64,000 nucleotides of DNA from Xenopus tropicalis (lineage: Eukaryota > Chordata > Amphibia > Anura > Pipidae): the NCBI RefSeq assembly GCF_000004195.4, contig NC_030678.2, forward strand, positions 88,944,904 through 89,008,903. Reading direction: 5' to 3'. Both the position numbers and the translations under genes were made by a program. This document shows, piece after piece, positions 1 through 12,559 of the stretch (position 1 is its first letter; each line of letters begins with the position of its first letter). The notes beneath the pieces were generated by a model that saw nothing but the letters and a program-made list of their open reading frames with translations, was not told where the DNA came from and ran no database searches.

Positions 1-69
1 ATGAGTGGACAGGGTAATTTATTTTGGTGTTGCCATTCTGCAGCAAGGGGGGATCTTTTGTTTTTATAG

Positions 70-3000
70 GTGTGAGCGTTAGAAAGTCTAACGCAGGAAC
101 CATTGATGCAGGAACCATTGTTCTACTAGAGCCTGTGATTGTTATGTAAGTAGAGGAAAGATGTGTTTGAATAAAGTGATTCTTCAGCCTTTTCACTAAT
201 TATATATATATATATATATAAAATTTTTTTATTTTTTTTTACAGGTTTTCCTGTTCTGAAAAACATCTGGCCACTGCGCATCTTCAGTTTTGGCATTTTA
301 CTTGGGATTGTTTCTTTTGGTAGGTATGTGTGGATGGACAATGTCACTATACTGGTATTGGTCTTCAGCTCTTTTTATAGGTTATCCTGATTTAGTAAAT
401 GTCAGTGTGGTACTTTAGACTTGGCAGGTTACTTGGGTAGCTGTTTTCTTTGGATGGTATCAATGGATTGGCCCAAGTCACTGTGGTGGTGCTATCCTTC
501 AGCTAGAGCGTCTTTGTTTTGCAGGTTTGTCCCCAGTGTAAGAAAGTCTAGTATCCGATGTGCATGAGTTAAGAGAATCTTCAGACTTTTCATGTATCTA
601 TTCTAGGTTTTTGTGATTTGGCAAATGCCGCTGTGAAACTTCAGCCTTGGCATGTTACTTGGGATCCTGTTTTCTTTGGTACATATCAATGGATGAACCA
701 ATTCACTATGGCGTGATCTTCAACTACGGCATCTTTTTTTTTTTTTGTTGGTTGAGTGTAAATATTCTAGCAGCAGATGCATGTTACCTTGGAGTGCTGG
801 AGCCTGTGATCAGTATGCGATTAGAGGAATAGAGAATTTTTATTTTTACAGGTTATCTTGGCTTGGAAAACTACTGGCATCTCTGGTACTCCAGCCTTGG
901 CAGGTTACTTGGGATCCTACTTTTGGTAGGTGTGAGTGGATGTACAATTTCACTACAGTGTTGTAATTCTCAAGTCAGGGCATGTTTATTTTTTGGCTTT
1001 GGTGTATGTAGTCTAGCAGCAGATGAAAGTAGCCTTGAACTGCTGGAACCTGTAACTGGTATGTGAGTAGAGAAATAGATGAGAATGGAAAAAAAATATT
1101 CAGCATCTTCATTTATTTATTTTAACAGGTTTCTAAAATTTTACAAATCTCAACGTGATACTTCAGCCTTTTTACTTAAGACCCCAATGTAGATATTGGA
1201 CTGCTGGGGCCTGTGATTGGTGTGTAAGTAAAGGGATTGATGTGCATTAAATTAGATTCTTCAGCCATTTCAGGTATCTTATAGGTTTTTGCAGTTTGGC
1301 AAATATTGCTGTGATCAGCCTTGTCATCATACATGGGATCCTATTTCCAGTGATAGGTAGGAGTAGATGGAGGAATTTATCTTGGTGTTCGTTCTTCAGC
1401 AAGAGCATCTTCGTTTTTACAGGTTGTGTCTGAAGTCTATCAGCAGATGCAAGTAACCTTGGACAGCTGGAGCTTATGATTGATATGTGAGTAGAGGGAT
1501 ATATGTGCAGAAATACAAATCTTCAGACTGGTGTCGATTTTGTTTTTACAGGCTTTTGGTTTGAATAACTTCCTGGTCCTGTAGTACTTCAGCCTTGGCA
1601 TTTTACTTGAGATCCTATTTCTTTTGATGATGGGGTAATTTTGGTCTTGTAATTCTTTAGACAGGGCATCTTTGTTTTTTACAGGTTTTCTCTGTTTGGC
1701 AAATGTGGCTGTCATACTTTCAGCTTTGGCAGGATACTTGGGACCCTTATTGATTTGGAAGGTATCAGTGGGTGAACCAATTCACTATAGTGGTTTTCTT
1801 CTTTGTCCTAGGCATCTCTCGTTTGCAGGTTGGTTGAGTGTAGAAAGTCTACTAGCAGATTCAGTTCATCTTTAAATGCTGGTGCCTGTGATCAGTATTT
1901 GAGTAGAGGAATAGAGTTGCAGGAATTAAGAGATTCTTCAGCCTTTTCATTTATCTATTTTTACAGGTTTTTAAAATTTGGCAAATGTCACTTTGATCCT
2001 TCAGACTTGGCATCTTACATGGGATACTATTTCCTTTGGTATGTACAGTATGCGTGAATGGAATCCTTTATTTTGGTGTAGTCATTCTTCAGCCAGGGGT
2101 ATATTTGCTTTTACAGGTTGGGTTTTGGTTTAGGAAGTCTAGAAGCAGATGCAGGTAACAACATTGAACTGCTGGAGCCTGTGACCCATATGTGAATAAA
2201 GGAATTGATGTGCATGCACAAGGAGAGTGATAGATCAGCCTTTTCATTGATTTATTTTTACAGGTCATCCTCCTGCCTCTGGGAAACGTCTGACCACTGC
2301 TACTTTGGCCTTGGCAGGTTACTTTGGATCCTATTTCCTTTGGTAGGTATGAGCATATGGAGTGATTTATTTTGGCGTTGTCATTCTTCAGCCAGGTCCT
2401 CTTTGTTTTTACAGGTTGTGCTTTAGTGTAGGACGTCTAGCTGCAGATGCAGGAATCATTCAACTTCTGGAGCTTTTGATCGGTATGTGAGTAGAGGAAT
2501 ATGTGAATGGACAAAGTCTAGCAGCACATGCATGTAATCTTGGACTGCTGGAGCTTGTAACTGGTATGTATGTAAATAGGAGCAGATGAGATTTTGACAA
2601 GATTGTTGTTGAGATGTTTGCAATATGTCATTACAGGTTATCTTTGGAAAACTACTGGCATCTGTGCTACTTCAGCTTTGGCAGGTTACTTGGGATCCTA
2701 CTTTCAGTAAGTATGAATGGATTTACAAAATCACTTTTGTGTTGCCATTCTGCATCTAGGACATCTTTGCTTTTTACAGGTTGGGCTTTGGTGTAGGAAG
2801 TCTAGCAGCAGATACATGTAACTTTGGAGAACTGAAGCTTATGATCGATATGTGCACAGATAAAAGATTCTTCAGACCAGTATAAATTTTTATTTTGTGG
2901 GAAACTTCCTGCTCCTGTGGTACGTAAGTCTTGGTATACTGTTTCCTTTGGTATGTATCAGTGGATGAATCAATTCACTATGGCCATAATTTTCTCTCAA

Positions 3001-3400
3001 CCATGGTATCTTTCTCGTTACAGGTTTCCCTGGTTTGACTTCAACTTTGGTAACTTACTTTGGGTCCTTTTTAATTTGGTAGGCATCAATGGAGAGCCCT
3101 ATTCACTATGCTGGTGATCATCTTCAGCCCAGGTATGTCTCTTTTACTTGGAATGCTGTTTTTTTTGGTATCTATGGATAAACAGACAATTTCACTATAC
3201 TGGTGTTTTTTTCAGGTCTGGCATGTTTCTTTTTATAGGTTTTCCTGATTTTGCAAATGTCCCTGTGGTACATCAGACATGGCAGGTTAATTTGGATGCT
3301 GTTTTCTGACCGGTATGAGTCAATGGACAAATTCATGATGTTGTTGTTCAGGCCCAGTATTTTTGTATTACAGATTGAATCTCAATTTTGTTACATTAGT
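70..3400 (+). repeat. Exon-intron tandem array of unit U1
   Basis: Repeats of about 130-160 bp, each holding one exon-like block plus one short intron. Two main classes alternate. Class A (about 75 nt) begins gttttcctg.tttggcaaa, contains ctgtggtacttcagccttgg and gggatcctgtttc, and ends at GTAGGTATGAG. Class B (about 67 nt) begins gttgggctttggtgtagg, contains gtctagcagcagatgc and ctggagc, and ends at GTATGTGAGTAG. Introns after class A share a ggatgg...ttcactatgg block. Copies are clearly diverged, so this is an old amplification and not a recent satellite. Confidence 0.8.
200..220. repeat. (TA)n microsatellite in an intron of copy 1
   Basis: About ten TA dinucleotides lie in the intron just upstream of the acceptor at 244, followed by a T-rich tract. 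Simple sequence, nothing more. Confidence 0.9.
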
Positions 3401-5473
3401 GGGGGGTGCTGATGCTTTTGATGCAGTGTAAGAGAAGAGAGAGATTTCTGTGCACACAAGTGTGTGCTTCTTAAGCCATTACTTCCTTGAGTTCTTTTGA
3501 ATATTCAGTCTGGGGTTCTTGTTTTGTAGTTTTGGACTTTTGCTTGGGAAAACCATACAGGAAACTTGTGCCTTGTAAGTGGGGGTTTGTGCTTATTTAT
3601 GCTTAGCTTACTCTTGACTGAGTGTGCAATTTTAAGTAAACAAGCCTGCTGAACTCAACTGCAAGTAATAGTTTAACAAAGCAGGACCTTCAGCCTTGAA
3701 TAAGAATACTGATGTTTGATATAGAGGTTTTGGGTGAAGGGGAGGGTTTTAGTGTGTACTGCTTTAGTCTCCCTGTTTTTCACCTTGATGGCTGATTTGC
3801 CAATTATCCTTCTAAGGAGCTCCTAGGAATACCTGTTTTTGGAATTCCTGTGCAGCTTGCAAGTACGAATGGGTTTGTATCAATATGATGCTACGTTTTG
3901 GGTTTACCCTGGTTTGGGAAAGCTTTAGTCATGGACTAGTCTTAGCCTTGAAAGGTCTGTGCAATTGCTGGTTCTCTTGAGGCATTTTTACACGATGGAG
4001 GATTCTGCTGCTTCTGTTAGGTGTGAGAGGGATTGATTGCTTTTCACATGCCCAAGTGTGCATGAGCCTAGGCTTCTTTGTCTTACTGGGTGCCTAGATG
4101 TACAAGTGTGATACCTTACCTATGCATTTTTGTTTTACAGGTCGGTAGCCTTAAAAATTGAAAGGTGAATGGGGTTGCTGGTTGTTGTGGTATGGGTGGA
4201 GGGGATTAGATTAATTTTTTTGTCCATGAATATGCTGCCTAGGTTCATCGATAAGGGGTTTAACTTTGGTGAAGTGAAAAGGTTTAGGTGCCTTATTTTT
4301 AAAATGTGGGTTGGATTATAGGTGCTTGTGGTCAAGGTTTTGCAAAATCCCTTGAAAAGGATTAGATTGATTTTTGTGTGCATGTATGCTGCTTCAGCTT
4401 TGGTGCCTTTTTGGTTTTACTGTCATCACATCTCCATAGACAAAATAACACTTCAACCACTAATTCCAGTTTTATTTAAAAAGCCTAAGCCACTTATCCA
4501 TACTTTGGGATTGAGTATAATTAGGACTCCTGCATTTGCCAAGTGTGAAATATCAAAGTAATCAAATGTATATAGTCAGATAAGGCTCTTCAATTTTTAG
4601 TGAGTGGAGTTGCTAGTACTTTCTGGTTGGGTCGTTAAGCTTGAGAGTGCCACAGCTGGCTGTTTTTTCCTGTTGTGTTCTACTATGGGAAAAATCCTTC
4701 TGAAGTGGAGCCTCATCCTTGACAGGTTAATGGGCATGCTTTCACCATCGGTACACTTGTAGTTTCAAGAATTAATTGTGGTTTTTCTGGGAGTGTTCTG
4801 CTGTAGCCTTCCTTAACATTCAAACTGTATTTGGGTTACATGTTTGCAAACTGGTGTAGGAGATGTCTAGCCAGAGGTTTTCAGCTATGGCTTCTCCTTC
4901 CTTTATACCTAACTTTACTTTTCAGGTTCTCTAATCTTTATCTTCCTATTTATTTTAAAACTGTTCCCTGGTTCTGAGAGCAAGAAACCCTTGTGTGGTA
5001 ATGTAATAAAAGACACCAAGTTTGCCTAGGAGCAATAACCCATAACCAACCAGCAGGTACAATTTACTATTCACCTCTTTAAACACAAAAATCTTATTTG
5101 TTGCTGTGGGTTACTGCTCCTGGACAAACTTAGTGCCTTTTATTGCATATGGGGGTTTGTGTTCTTTCATTGGGTAAAAATTATTGTGGGATGGGTTCAC
5201 CTCCGCTTTAATCTACTTTTTACTGATATACAAATACTTTTTTTTTTTTTTTGTAATTTTATGAAAGGAATTCCACCTGAAAGTCAACAGGAACATAAAG
5301 TACATTTCTTTCTCAGTTGCGTACATAGTTTCCAGTAAGACCAGACTGCTACTGCAGAGGGAATCAAATTGCAAGTAAGTCCTCAGACACTGACAGATAT
5401 TAGTGAAGGTGCAGGTGGGGATGATAGCATTTTGTGTGTGCTTTGGCTTAAATTGGTCATGTCTGTTTTACAG
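3401..5473 (+). other. 3' half of copy 1: loosely spaced exon-like blocks
   Basis: This segment is colinear with 17,260-19,040 and 27,100-31,381. It begins at the conserved ggtgct..tgcttttgatgcagtg block and contains degenerate blocks with the same opening as the array exons, for example after ttttacag at 4141 (gtcggtagcc) and around 3,895-3,960 (ggtttaccctggtttggg). Donor-like gcttgtaagtggggg lies near 3,570. Splice signals are less complete than in the dense array. ORFs here are short and not shared between copies. Confidence 0.5.
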
Positions 5474-5690
5474 GTTGTGGCCTGGTTTGGGAAAAATCTC
5501 TGCCTTTCAGCTGTTTCCTTATTGTGATGTCCCACCAACTCAGAACCCATCATTCTTTTTACCTTGCACCTTAGCCATCTCAAAAGGATGAAAAACCTGA
5601 AGTCTCGCCATGCCATGATGTATCCAGATGGATCTTATATTTGTATTAAGATTGTAACATGTTTTTATTAAATACATACACAGTTCAATG
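5474..5690 (+). ncRNA. Terminal exon of copy 1 with polyadenylation signal
   Basis: The exon starts after ctgttttacag (ends 5473) and opens gttgtggcctggtttggg like the other micro-exons. It has no downstream donor and continues to ATTAAA at 5667-5672, followed by a T/GT-rich stretch typical of a cleavage region. The same arrangement occurs at 19,041-19,260 and 31,382-31,600. The cleavage position is estimated. Confidence 0.55.
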
Positions 5691-6911
5691 TCTATTTCTT
5701 CATTTCAAAGGTTTTTACAAACATTTTAGATAAATATGTTATATAAATTACAAAACATCAATTAGTCCTTAGTGATGCATTTCCTGAATTCTACAGTGTC
5801 GCAATGTTTTCCAGGGTACCTGAAATTAACTTTTAGAAATAGCTGGAGTGCAAAGTGTTTCAGTCACTAGGTTTGATTCCTGTGTTGCCTCATCACCCAG
5901 AGAAGATCTTCCTTTCACACTGTCAGAATCCAAAACTGGTGTCACAGTAATAGTGGCAAAGTTTGCACGGGTCTGCTAAAAAGTATTTAGAAGAGCATGT
6001 TTACTGGTCATTTGTTGAAACTAACCATTTTATAAGCTACATTGGTCACTTAAGTAGCAAGCTGGATGGGGAGAGAAGGACTGTTCCTGAAAGAATTGCT
6101 TAAAGTGTATCATATACTTAATAATGTCATGTGTATCTACACTTGTTTGTCTGCCATTGCTTAATTGGATAGCAGCAGGCAACTGACTGGCATGATTCTA
6201 TATCTCTCCATCTCAAGGTATCATGGGATCATGATTTGAATCAATTTAGATACTTTTGGTGACAAATCCTATAAAACCTTTAGTCGTATAGATATTCTAA
6301 TGATTACCTTTAAAACCAATATTAAGAGAGACATAGTAGCTGGCAACTATGTAGAGGTACAGATGAATATATTTTAGTGGAAAAAGATCCGCCACAAAAA
6401 AAGAAATAACTTTCTGCATTTAATACCAAGAAGGCTATGTAATTGTTATCAAAGTAGATGAAAGTATTATTTGGTCAAATTCAACATTTGATCAGTTTAA
6501 CACATGCATTTCAGTGGGTTATTAGAACTCTGTGGGAAGTGAGTTTATTATCCCCCCCTCTGACACTGGGAAGTGATGACCCCCTCCACCCAATTCTCTG
6601 AGATGATATTGGCTGAAGAAATGGGTTGACTTGCATTAATATGGGTGTTTGATGTTGTCAGGCATCCAGGGAACTGCACCATTTAGGAGGCACACAAAAG
6701 TTAGTGGGGAAAGAGCAGTCTCTATTTGTTATGAGCTCTGACTCCCATTCACAACCCAAATCCCTACTGTATGTATTAAGTGTCAATGATTTTAATCCAA
6801 AATGAGAAGGGGTGAGGTGACTTTGTCTTTAAAATTGATAATTGCTCAGAATACTCTCAATTATATATCTTGCTGAATAGACATCTAGGTCAAAGGGTAG
6901 TCACATTCTCT

Positions 6912-6932
6912 AACTTTCCAAAAGTGGTAACT
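6912..6932. other. 21-bp segment inverted relative to U2
   Basis: The 21 bp at 6,912-6,932 are the exact reverse complement of 20,561-20,581 in U2, between identical flanks cacattctct and aaagac. U3 does not preserve this part well enough to tell which state is derived. Confidence 0.9.
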
Positions 6933-7214
6933 AAAGACAATTCTTTGACTGGAGTCTATGAAAAACATTTACTTACAGCTCGAATTAGAACCTTGGCACA
7001 TCTCCCACTCATGTGAATAAACAAGCATGCAAATGAATCCTTACATATGAAGTAAGAGCACACAGGAAGCGTTACAGTCCTAATATTTACCATTTTATTT
7101 ATTTTTTTACTGTTTGCACTATTTCTCTTGTATAGTCTTTTTGTCACTTGTATAGTCCCCCCCCCCCCATCATCCCTAAGCTCTCAACTCCATACAAAAG
7201 ACATTGGATCTTTG

Positions 7215-7638
7215 TTAGTGATGAGTGAATCTATTTCGTTTTGCAAAACGTGTCTTATTTGATGCACACAACTTTATTTGATGTGACCGTGACACCTTTA
7301 CGCCACTGCAAATTTTCAGCGGTGACATCTTGCACCTGTTAAACAGAAAAAAAATTGCAGATGGCTGTTCAATGTTTTTAGTCAGCACTCACCACTCCAA
7401 AAATTTGTATTGCATGTTAAGTGCATGTTAAGACTGTCCACACTTCAGCCACATCAGATATTAAACATAGTAGCACCTTCTCCAAAGATAGTTTAAAAAG
7501 CCTTTATTACTCACATCTGGCTTCAATCTCTAACAAACAGCAACGTTTCAGGATTTCACACAGCCTTTTTTCACAGATGGCGAAATGCGGAATTTCACTG
7601 CGAAACGATGCCTGGCGAAAAAATTCACTCGTCACTAA
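7215..7638. mobile_element. MITE with TTAGTGA...TCACTAA ends and 6-bp target duplication
   Basis: The left end ttagtgatgagtgaat (7215-7230) and right end attcactcgtcactaa (7623-7638) are inverted repeats. The duplication tctttg flanks both sides (7209-7214 and 7639-7644). The interior is rich in gcgaa/ttcgc. U3 keeps the uninterrupted site near 32,685, so this is a genuine insertion. Superfamily not assigned. Related gcgaa-rich sequence occurs at 42,130-42,430 and 43,430-43,600. Confidence 0.8.
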
Positions 7639-9174
7639 TCTTTGTATGTGTTTCTGTAAGAGAAAAGCTTGAGACTCTTGAATAGGTAGAAATTCTCCTT
7701 CTGTAGAAACTGGTTCTAGAACTTTGGATCTAGCCTCCAGAGACCTTGAATAGATGCTTGCCATTCCTGTAAAAATAATATGAATGTTCTTCTTTTGGAA
7801 GACTGATCATTTTCTGCAGCTGTGGACATTTGAAAAGCAAGAAAAAGATCATAAAGCAGCTTTAACATCAATTTACTTATTTTTGAGGCGAAGGCCTTGG
7901 ATACCTACAATATGCAGGAAATGCCTTACCTGCTTGTCTTGCATGGGAATCAATAGCATGGTGTTTATAAGAAGTTACTAGAGAACCAGATATTCATAGG
8001 CAGTGTGACATCACTTTTTTCATGCCCCGGAAAATAACACTTGCATTGTGACCTCCACGTCATTACTGTCAGCGCCATCTTGGATGTGCCATCGGCACAA
8101 AATCTTTGTCTTGCAGGCCAGGCACACAAAGCATCTTTAGTGATGACAACTATAATTTTCAGCAACCCCTAGGGGTTAGGGTTTCCACCTGGCAGGTATT
8201 TTACCAGCTTGGTTAGTAAAAATGATGCTTGAGACCAATGTTATTAATGGGGAAAAATAATAAAAATATAGCAAGGCTGATATTCTTTTCCAGAAAAGTT
8301 GACAACCCAACTAAGAGGCAATAGTACCCCTATGATAACTGGGCTCAACCAAGGTGATTATCCTTATGGTCCCAGGGGCCCAGAATCTCAAAAAGAGACA
8401 GAGATATTATTTTCCATAATAAAAAAAAACACTTCACCATCCTACCACAAGCAGGGGTGCTTTAACACCTTGGTGTGCCATTGGCAAAGAATTGGTGGAC
8501 CCCCTCCACCTTTGCCAACCCACAGTCCTTCCCCTTACCTCTAAGGTAAAGGCATACTTTAAGGCCATTAATTGCCACAACTTTTAAAAAACACGATCAC
8601 AGCAACTAATTTCAGTGATTTAGCTGCCATAGGTTAATATACAAGTCACCGTGACCAATAGCATGGGTTTGCAGCATGCCAATTAGTCACCACAACTTTT
8701 TTGTACTTACACATAGAGACTTGCAAAACCACATTCACTAAGCTGTCCAGTTCTCAGTACAGCACATTATAACTTAATACTGCTGACCTTGTGTCCTCTG
8801 AGTAAAGAGTTGGGCGCCTCAGCCTCTCCTATACTAAATCTCCATTAATTAGATTTATATTTATAGGCAGAAATCAGTCAGAATATATGTATCACAGCAG
8901 CTGGGGGACACCAAGGTTTTAGGGATAAGAGAGGATTGACACATCTTACCACACACAGCTGTGCTAGGAGAGAAAGTGCTGGGAAATGCAGTCCATGCAT
9001 ACAGACTTACACACCCACACTCAAAAAGTAGATTGTTTCTATGTTTTTCCATTTGCATTATTGTGTTTTTGCTCTGTGAACTTTTTACCCTTTTTTGTTT
9101 CTATTCATTTACTAGACCACTATGCAGTCTTTTAGCCAGCTGGTGTTTATATTTAATGGGGGATGTTAACATGG

Positions 9175-9279
9175 AGGAGGAGGATATGATGTCATCGGTG
9201 TGGGACAATGATTGCATCATCAGTGTGGGGTTTCCCTCCATTTTGGCTTTATAAGGAAGGGGGCTGGTTGGTTTTGGAA
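9175..9279 (+). promoter_or_regulatory. TATA promoter of gene copy 2
   Basis: TATAAG at 9250-9255 lies about 95 bp upstream of a consensus donor (GTAAGT at 9347). A block of about 75 bp upstream is conserved in all three promoters (22,505-22,600 and 35,320-35,400). It includes gatatgatgtcatc, close to an ATF/CRE site, and gattgcatcatc, which matches the ATTGCATCA core of C/EBP-ATF composite elements. Initiation near 9,280 is inferred from the TATA distance. Confidence 0.55.
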
Positions 9280-10731
9280 TTTTTACCAAGGCTATGAATG
9301 GTGCTGTGTACTAGTGTATAGTGCAAGGAGTCAAGTCTCTTTTCAGGTAAGTATATACATATAAAGGTTAGGAAGAATAGTCTTGATCACCTTTGGTTCA
9401 CAGAATACACTTTGGGACAAATCTATCTGAACAGGTGTTTTATCTTTAGTAGAACAGGGATAATACTGCTTATGAGTGGTGAGCAATAAACAGTTTTTTT
9501 GTTATGTGATATTGTGCCACTTCAGCCTGAATGTCCTTTATTTTACAGGTTAACAACAATGGCTGCAGTGGTAGTTTAACTTATTCAGGTCAGTTTTGGT
9601 GCTTGTATGAGGTGTACTGATGATAGTATTGATTGCCTTAGATGGAAAGAAGAGTGTATATTTTTAATCTGGGTGCTTTGGTTTTATAGGATGGGTCATT
9701 GCTTGGGTTAAGTCTAGTCATGCAAGGGCCTCTGCCTTGATTTGTTTGGCTTGTGCTTTGAATGAGCTTTAAGAGTTAGATTGTTTTTGATGTTTTGAGT
9801 TTTTTTAACAGGCTGTGTCCTGGTGTGCGAAAAGTACAGATGGGGCACTTCAGCTTGTTCAGGTGAGTTTGCAGTAAGGGTTTTTGGTGGAGGAATGAAT
9901 TGATTTGTGTGCATGAAATTTCTCTACTACAGGTTGTTTTAAATGAAAACTTTTCCCTCTTGAGAGGTGAGTGAAGGTTTTGGTTCTTCTGGTAAGGGTG
10001 CAGGACAAGAAATGTATTACTTGTATGACCATGTGTTTGTTTAATAGGTTTGACCCTGATTTGGAGAAAGCCCTAACCAGCAGGCCATTCAGCTGTAACC
10101 GGTATGTGTCTGGTGCAAGTGTTGGGGTGTGGGGATTGGTTTAGATGTGTGTAAGAATTCTTTGTTGTTCAGGTTAGGTTTTGAAGTTAAATATGCTAGC
10201 CATGGAAGGAACTACAACTTCAGTAGGTGAGGGTGGTTTCTGGTACTCCAAGTTGGTTCCAGTGTGTACTTTACCTAAGCATCTATCCCTTCACCTCAAT
10301 CTGTTTTACAGGATGAATTCTGGCTTTTGGAAAGCATTTCAGCCTTGCTAGGTGAGTGGGAATGGTGGTCATCTTTGATTTTTTGGATGACCTTTGCTTT
10401 GGCAAATACTCACCTATGAAGACTGAAGAGCTTCTGGGGTTGAGTAGGCATGCAGGTGCTTAAGGTAGGGTGTGGGCAAATGGATAGATTGGTTTGGTGT
10501 TTGTAAAATTGCCCAATTTTACAGACTAAACCCCAATGAGGCCAAAACTCCTGTTCCAGAGCAAAGCATCCTTTGTAGGTAAAGCTGGGTCCATGGTGAT
10601 ATGCAAATGTAATCAAATATCTCCCTAAAATTACACACTTGTGCCTTTTGTGCTTGGGCATATTTGTCTTCTACAGTTTAGGCCCTGGTTTGGGAATTGT
10701 TCTGCCACAAGAAAATCCTCATTTTTGGCAG
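9280..10731 (+). other. Leader exon cluster of gene copy 2
   Basis: Nine small exons with strong signals: donors GTAAGT (9347), GTCAGT (9589), GTGAGT (9863, 9967), GTATGT (10102), GTGAGG (10227), GTGAGT (10352), GTAAAG (10579) and GTGATT (10732). Each acceptor follows a pyrimidine tract. Sizes of 40, 51, 34, 54, 54, 40, 54 and 55 nt after exon 1 are closely matched in U2 (22,893-23,854). Many share the opening gtt.g.cctg.tttg.gaaa with array exons, pointing to common descent. Confidence 0.6.
10410..10441. other. About 30-bp microinversion in U1
   Basis: The segment between aaatactc and gagtaggca is the reverse complement of the matching segment in U2 (23,519-23,555, which has a 6-bp internal duplication) and U3 (35,941-35,971). 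U2 and U3 agree, so U1 is probably derived. The short flanks actc and gagt are themselves inverted repeats. Confidence 0.85.
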
Positions 10732-11392
10732 GTGATTTTACTACTATATACTGCACAAAAATCATCTAATCTTTTTTGAGGGACGCTTTTTTCACTCCCT
10801 CGCTTATAACAGCAAAGCCTCTAGCCTTTTATCACATATGCTTGCAGATGAGTGTTGAAATTAAACAACTAAATCGGCCTGAAGTGTCCTATCACTTCCA
10901 GTCTTTCTCTAAATGAGTGCTCCAACATAACAAGCAATAGTATTCTATTTACCTTGCAAAAGATTAATTTGAAATACTCCCATAGATCTAAACTAACCTG
11001 GGCATCTTTGTTCTACAGGTTGGTCTCTGGTCTACAGCAGTTAAATGTAATCTTGGACAGCTGGAGCTTGTGATTGGTTTGTGAGTAAAGGGATAAATGT
11101 ACAAGTAAATGAGGCTCATTAGCCTGGTATCCATTTGTATTTACATGTGTTATTTGTTTCCTTAGGTAGGTATCAAGGGGTGACCAATTCATTATGATTG
11201 TGTTTTATTATTCAGCCCATGCATCTTTCTTTTTACAGGCATTCCTGGTTTATCACTGTCATACTGCTTCTGCTTTGGCAGGTAACTTAGTTTCAGTGGA
11301 TGACCAATTCACTATGGTGGTGATCTTCAGTCCTGGCATTTTTCTTTTGCTGGTTGGCCCCCCAGTGTAAGAAAGGTGTAGTATCAAAATTA

Positions 11393-11427
11393 CATGAAAA
11401 ATGATGACTATTTTCTCTCAAATCATG
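11393..11427. other. 35-bp microinversion in an intron of U2
   Basis: The segment bounded by CATG on both sides is the exact reverse complement of the matching segment in U3 (24,530-24,564). U1 (about 562-593) and U4 (37,088-37,121) share the U3 orientation, so U2 is derived. It lies just upstream of the acceptor at 11,442, which is intact. Confidence 0.92.
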
Positions 11428-12559
11428 TATCTATTTTTACAGGTTTTTTGCGATTTGGCAAATGCCAAGGATGAAGTTTCATAGCGGCATCTTACTTGGG
11501 ATCTTGTTTTCTATGGTATGTATCAATGGATTGAAGTAAATGTGCATTGATCAGATTTTTTTCTTTTATTTTTTACAGGTTATCTTGGTTTGGAAAATTA
11601 CTGGCATCTGGTACTTCAGCCTTGGTAAGTTACGTGGGATCCTGTTGATATATGTGAGTGGATGTACAAATGTACTTACAGTGTTGTCGTTCTTAACCCA
11701 GGGCATGTTTATTTTTACAGGTTGGGCTTTGGTGTAGGAAGTCTAGCAGCAGATGCATGTGACCTTGGACAGCTGGAGCCTATAACTGGTATATGAGTAG
11801 AGAAATAGATGAGAATGGAAAAAAAATATTTAGCATCTTCATGTATTTATTTTAACAGGTTTCTGAAAGTTTGCAAATCTCAACATACTTCAGCCTTTTT
11901 ACTTAAGATCCCAATGTAGATATCGGACTTCTGGAGCCTGTGATTGGTATGTAAGTAGAGAAATAGATATAAAATTAATTGAGAATATAAATTCATGCAC
12001 GTTTCTTTTTTTTACAGGTTTTTGCAGTTTGGGAAATGTTGCTGTGGTACATCAGCCTTGGCATCATACATGAGATCCTATTTCCAGTGATAGGTAGGAG
12101 TGGATGGAGGAATTTGTTTTGGAGTGTTTTTACAGGTTGGGCTTTGGTGTAGGAAGTCTAGCAGCAGATGCATGTGACCTTGGACAGCTGGAGCTTATGA
12201 TCACTATGTGAGTAGAGTGATATCTGTGCACAGATAAATGACTCTCTTCAGACAGGTATCCATTTTGTTTACAGGCTTTTGGTTTGAATAACGCCCTGCT
12301 CCTGTGAAACTTCAGCCTTGGCATTTTACTTGGGATCCTATTTCTGGAGTATGCGATCAGTATGTGAGTAGAGCAATAGATGTGTATGACTCAAGAGTGA
12401 TTCTTCAATCTTTTAATTGATTTATTTTTACAGGGTTTTTCTGTTCTGGAAATGTCTTGCCACTGTGGTACTTCAGTCGTGGTATAATATTTAGGATCCT
12501 GTTTCTTTTGGTAGGTATAATTGAATGGCCCTATTCACTATGGTACCCTTGAGTCAGAG

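Larger units (their letters stand above)
1..5690 (+). ncRNA. Micro-exon RNA gene, copy 1 (3' part; 5' end outside the window)
   Basis: This is the 3' part of the first visible copy of the tandem multi-exon gene. About twenty exon-like blocks begin right after an acceptor, at 70, 245, 381, 525, 607, 852, 1129, 1285, 1423, 1552, 1685, 1829, 1967, 2117, 2264, 2415, 2637, 2780, 3024, 3239 and 3374. Many end at donors such as GTAGGTATG (320 and 926) or GTATGTGAG. Looser blocks follow to a terminal exon starting at 5474, with ATTAAA at 5667-5672. No reading frame runs through the blocks, so I infer a noncoding RNA. Several acceptors have decayed (near 748 and 1003), so some blocks are probably skipped. 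The promoter lies before the window. An alternative is a decayed pseudogene array that is not transcribed. The exon structure is read directly; transcription and product are inferred. Confidence 0.55.
5691..9170. other. Spacer of unit U1 between gene copies 1 and 2
   Basis: No gene is seen. The sequence is nearly identical to 19,261-22,500 of U2 (for example 5,700-6,500 against 19,262-20,070) and more diverged from 31,600-35,320 of U3. It carries the MITE at 7,215-7,638. A C-run lies at 7,158-7,168. Short ORFs here are broken in the paralogous copies. Confidence 0.7.
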
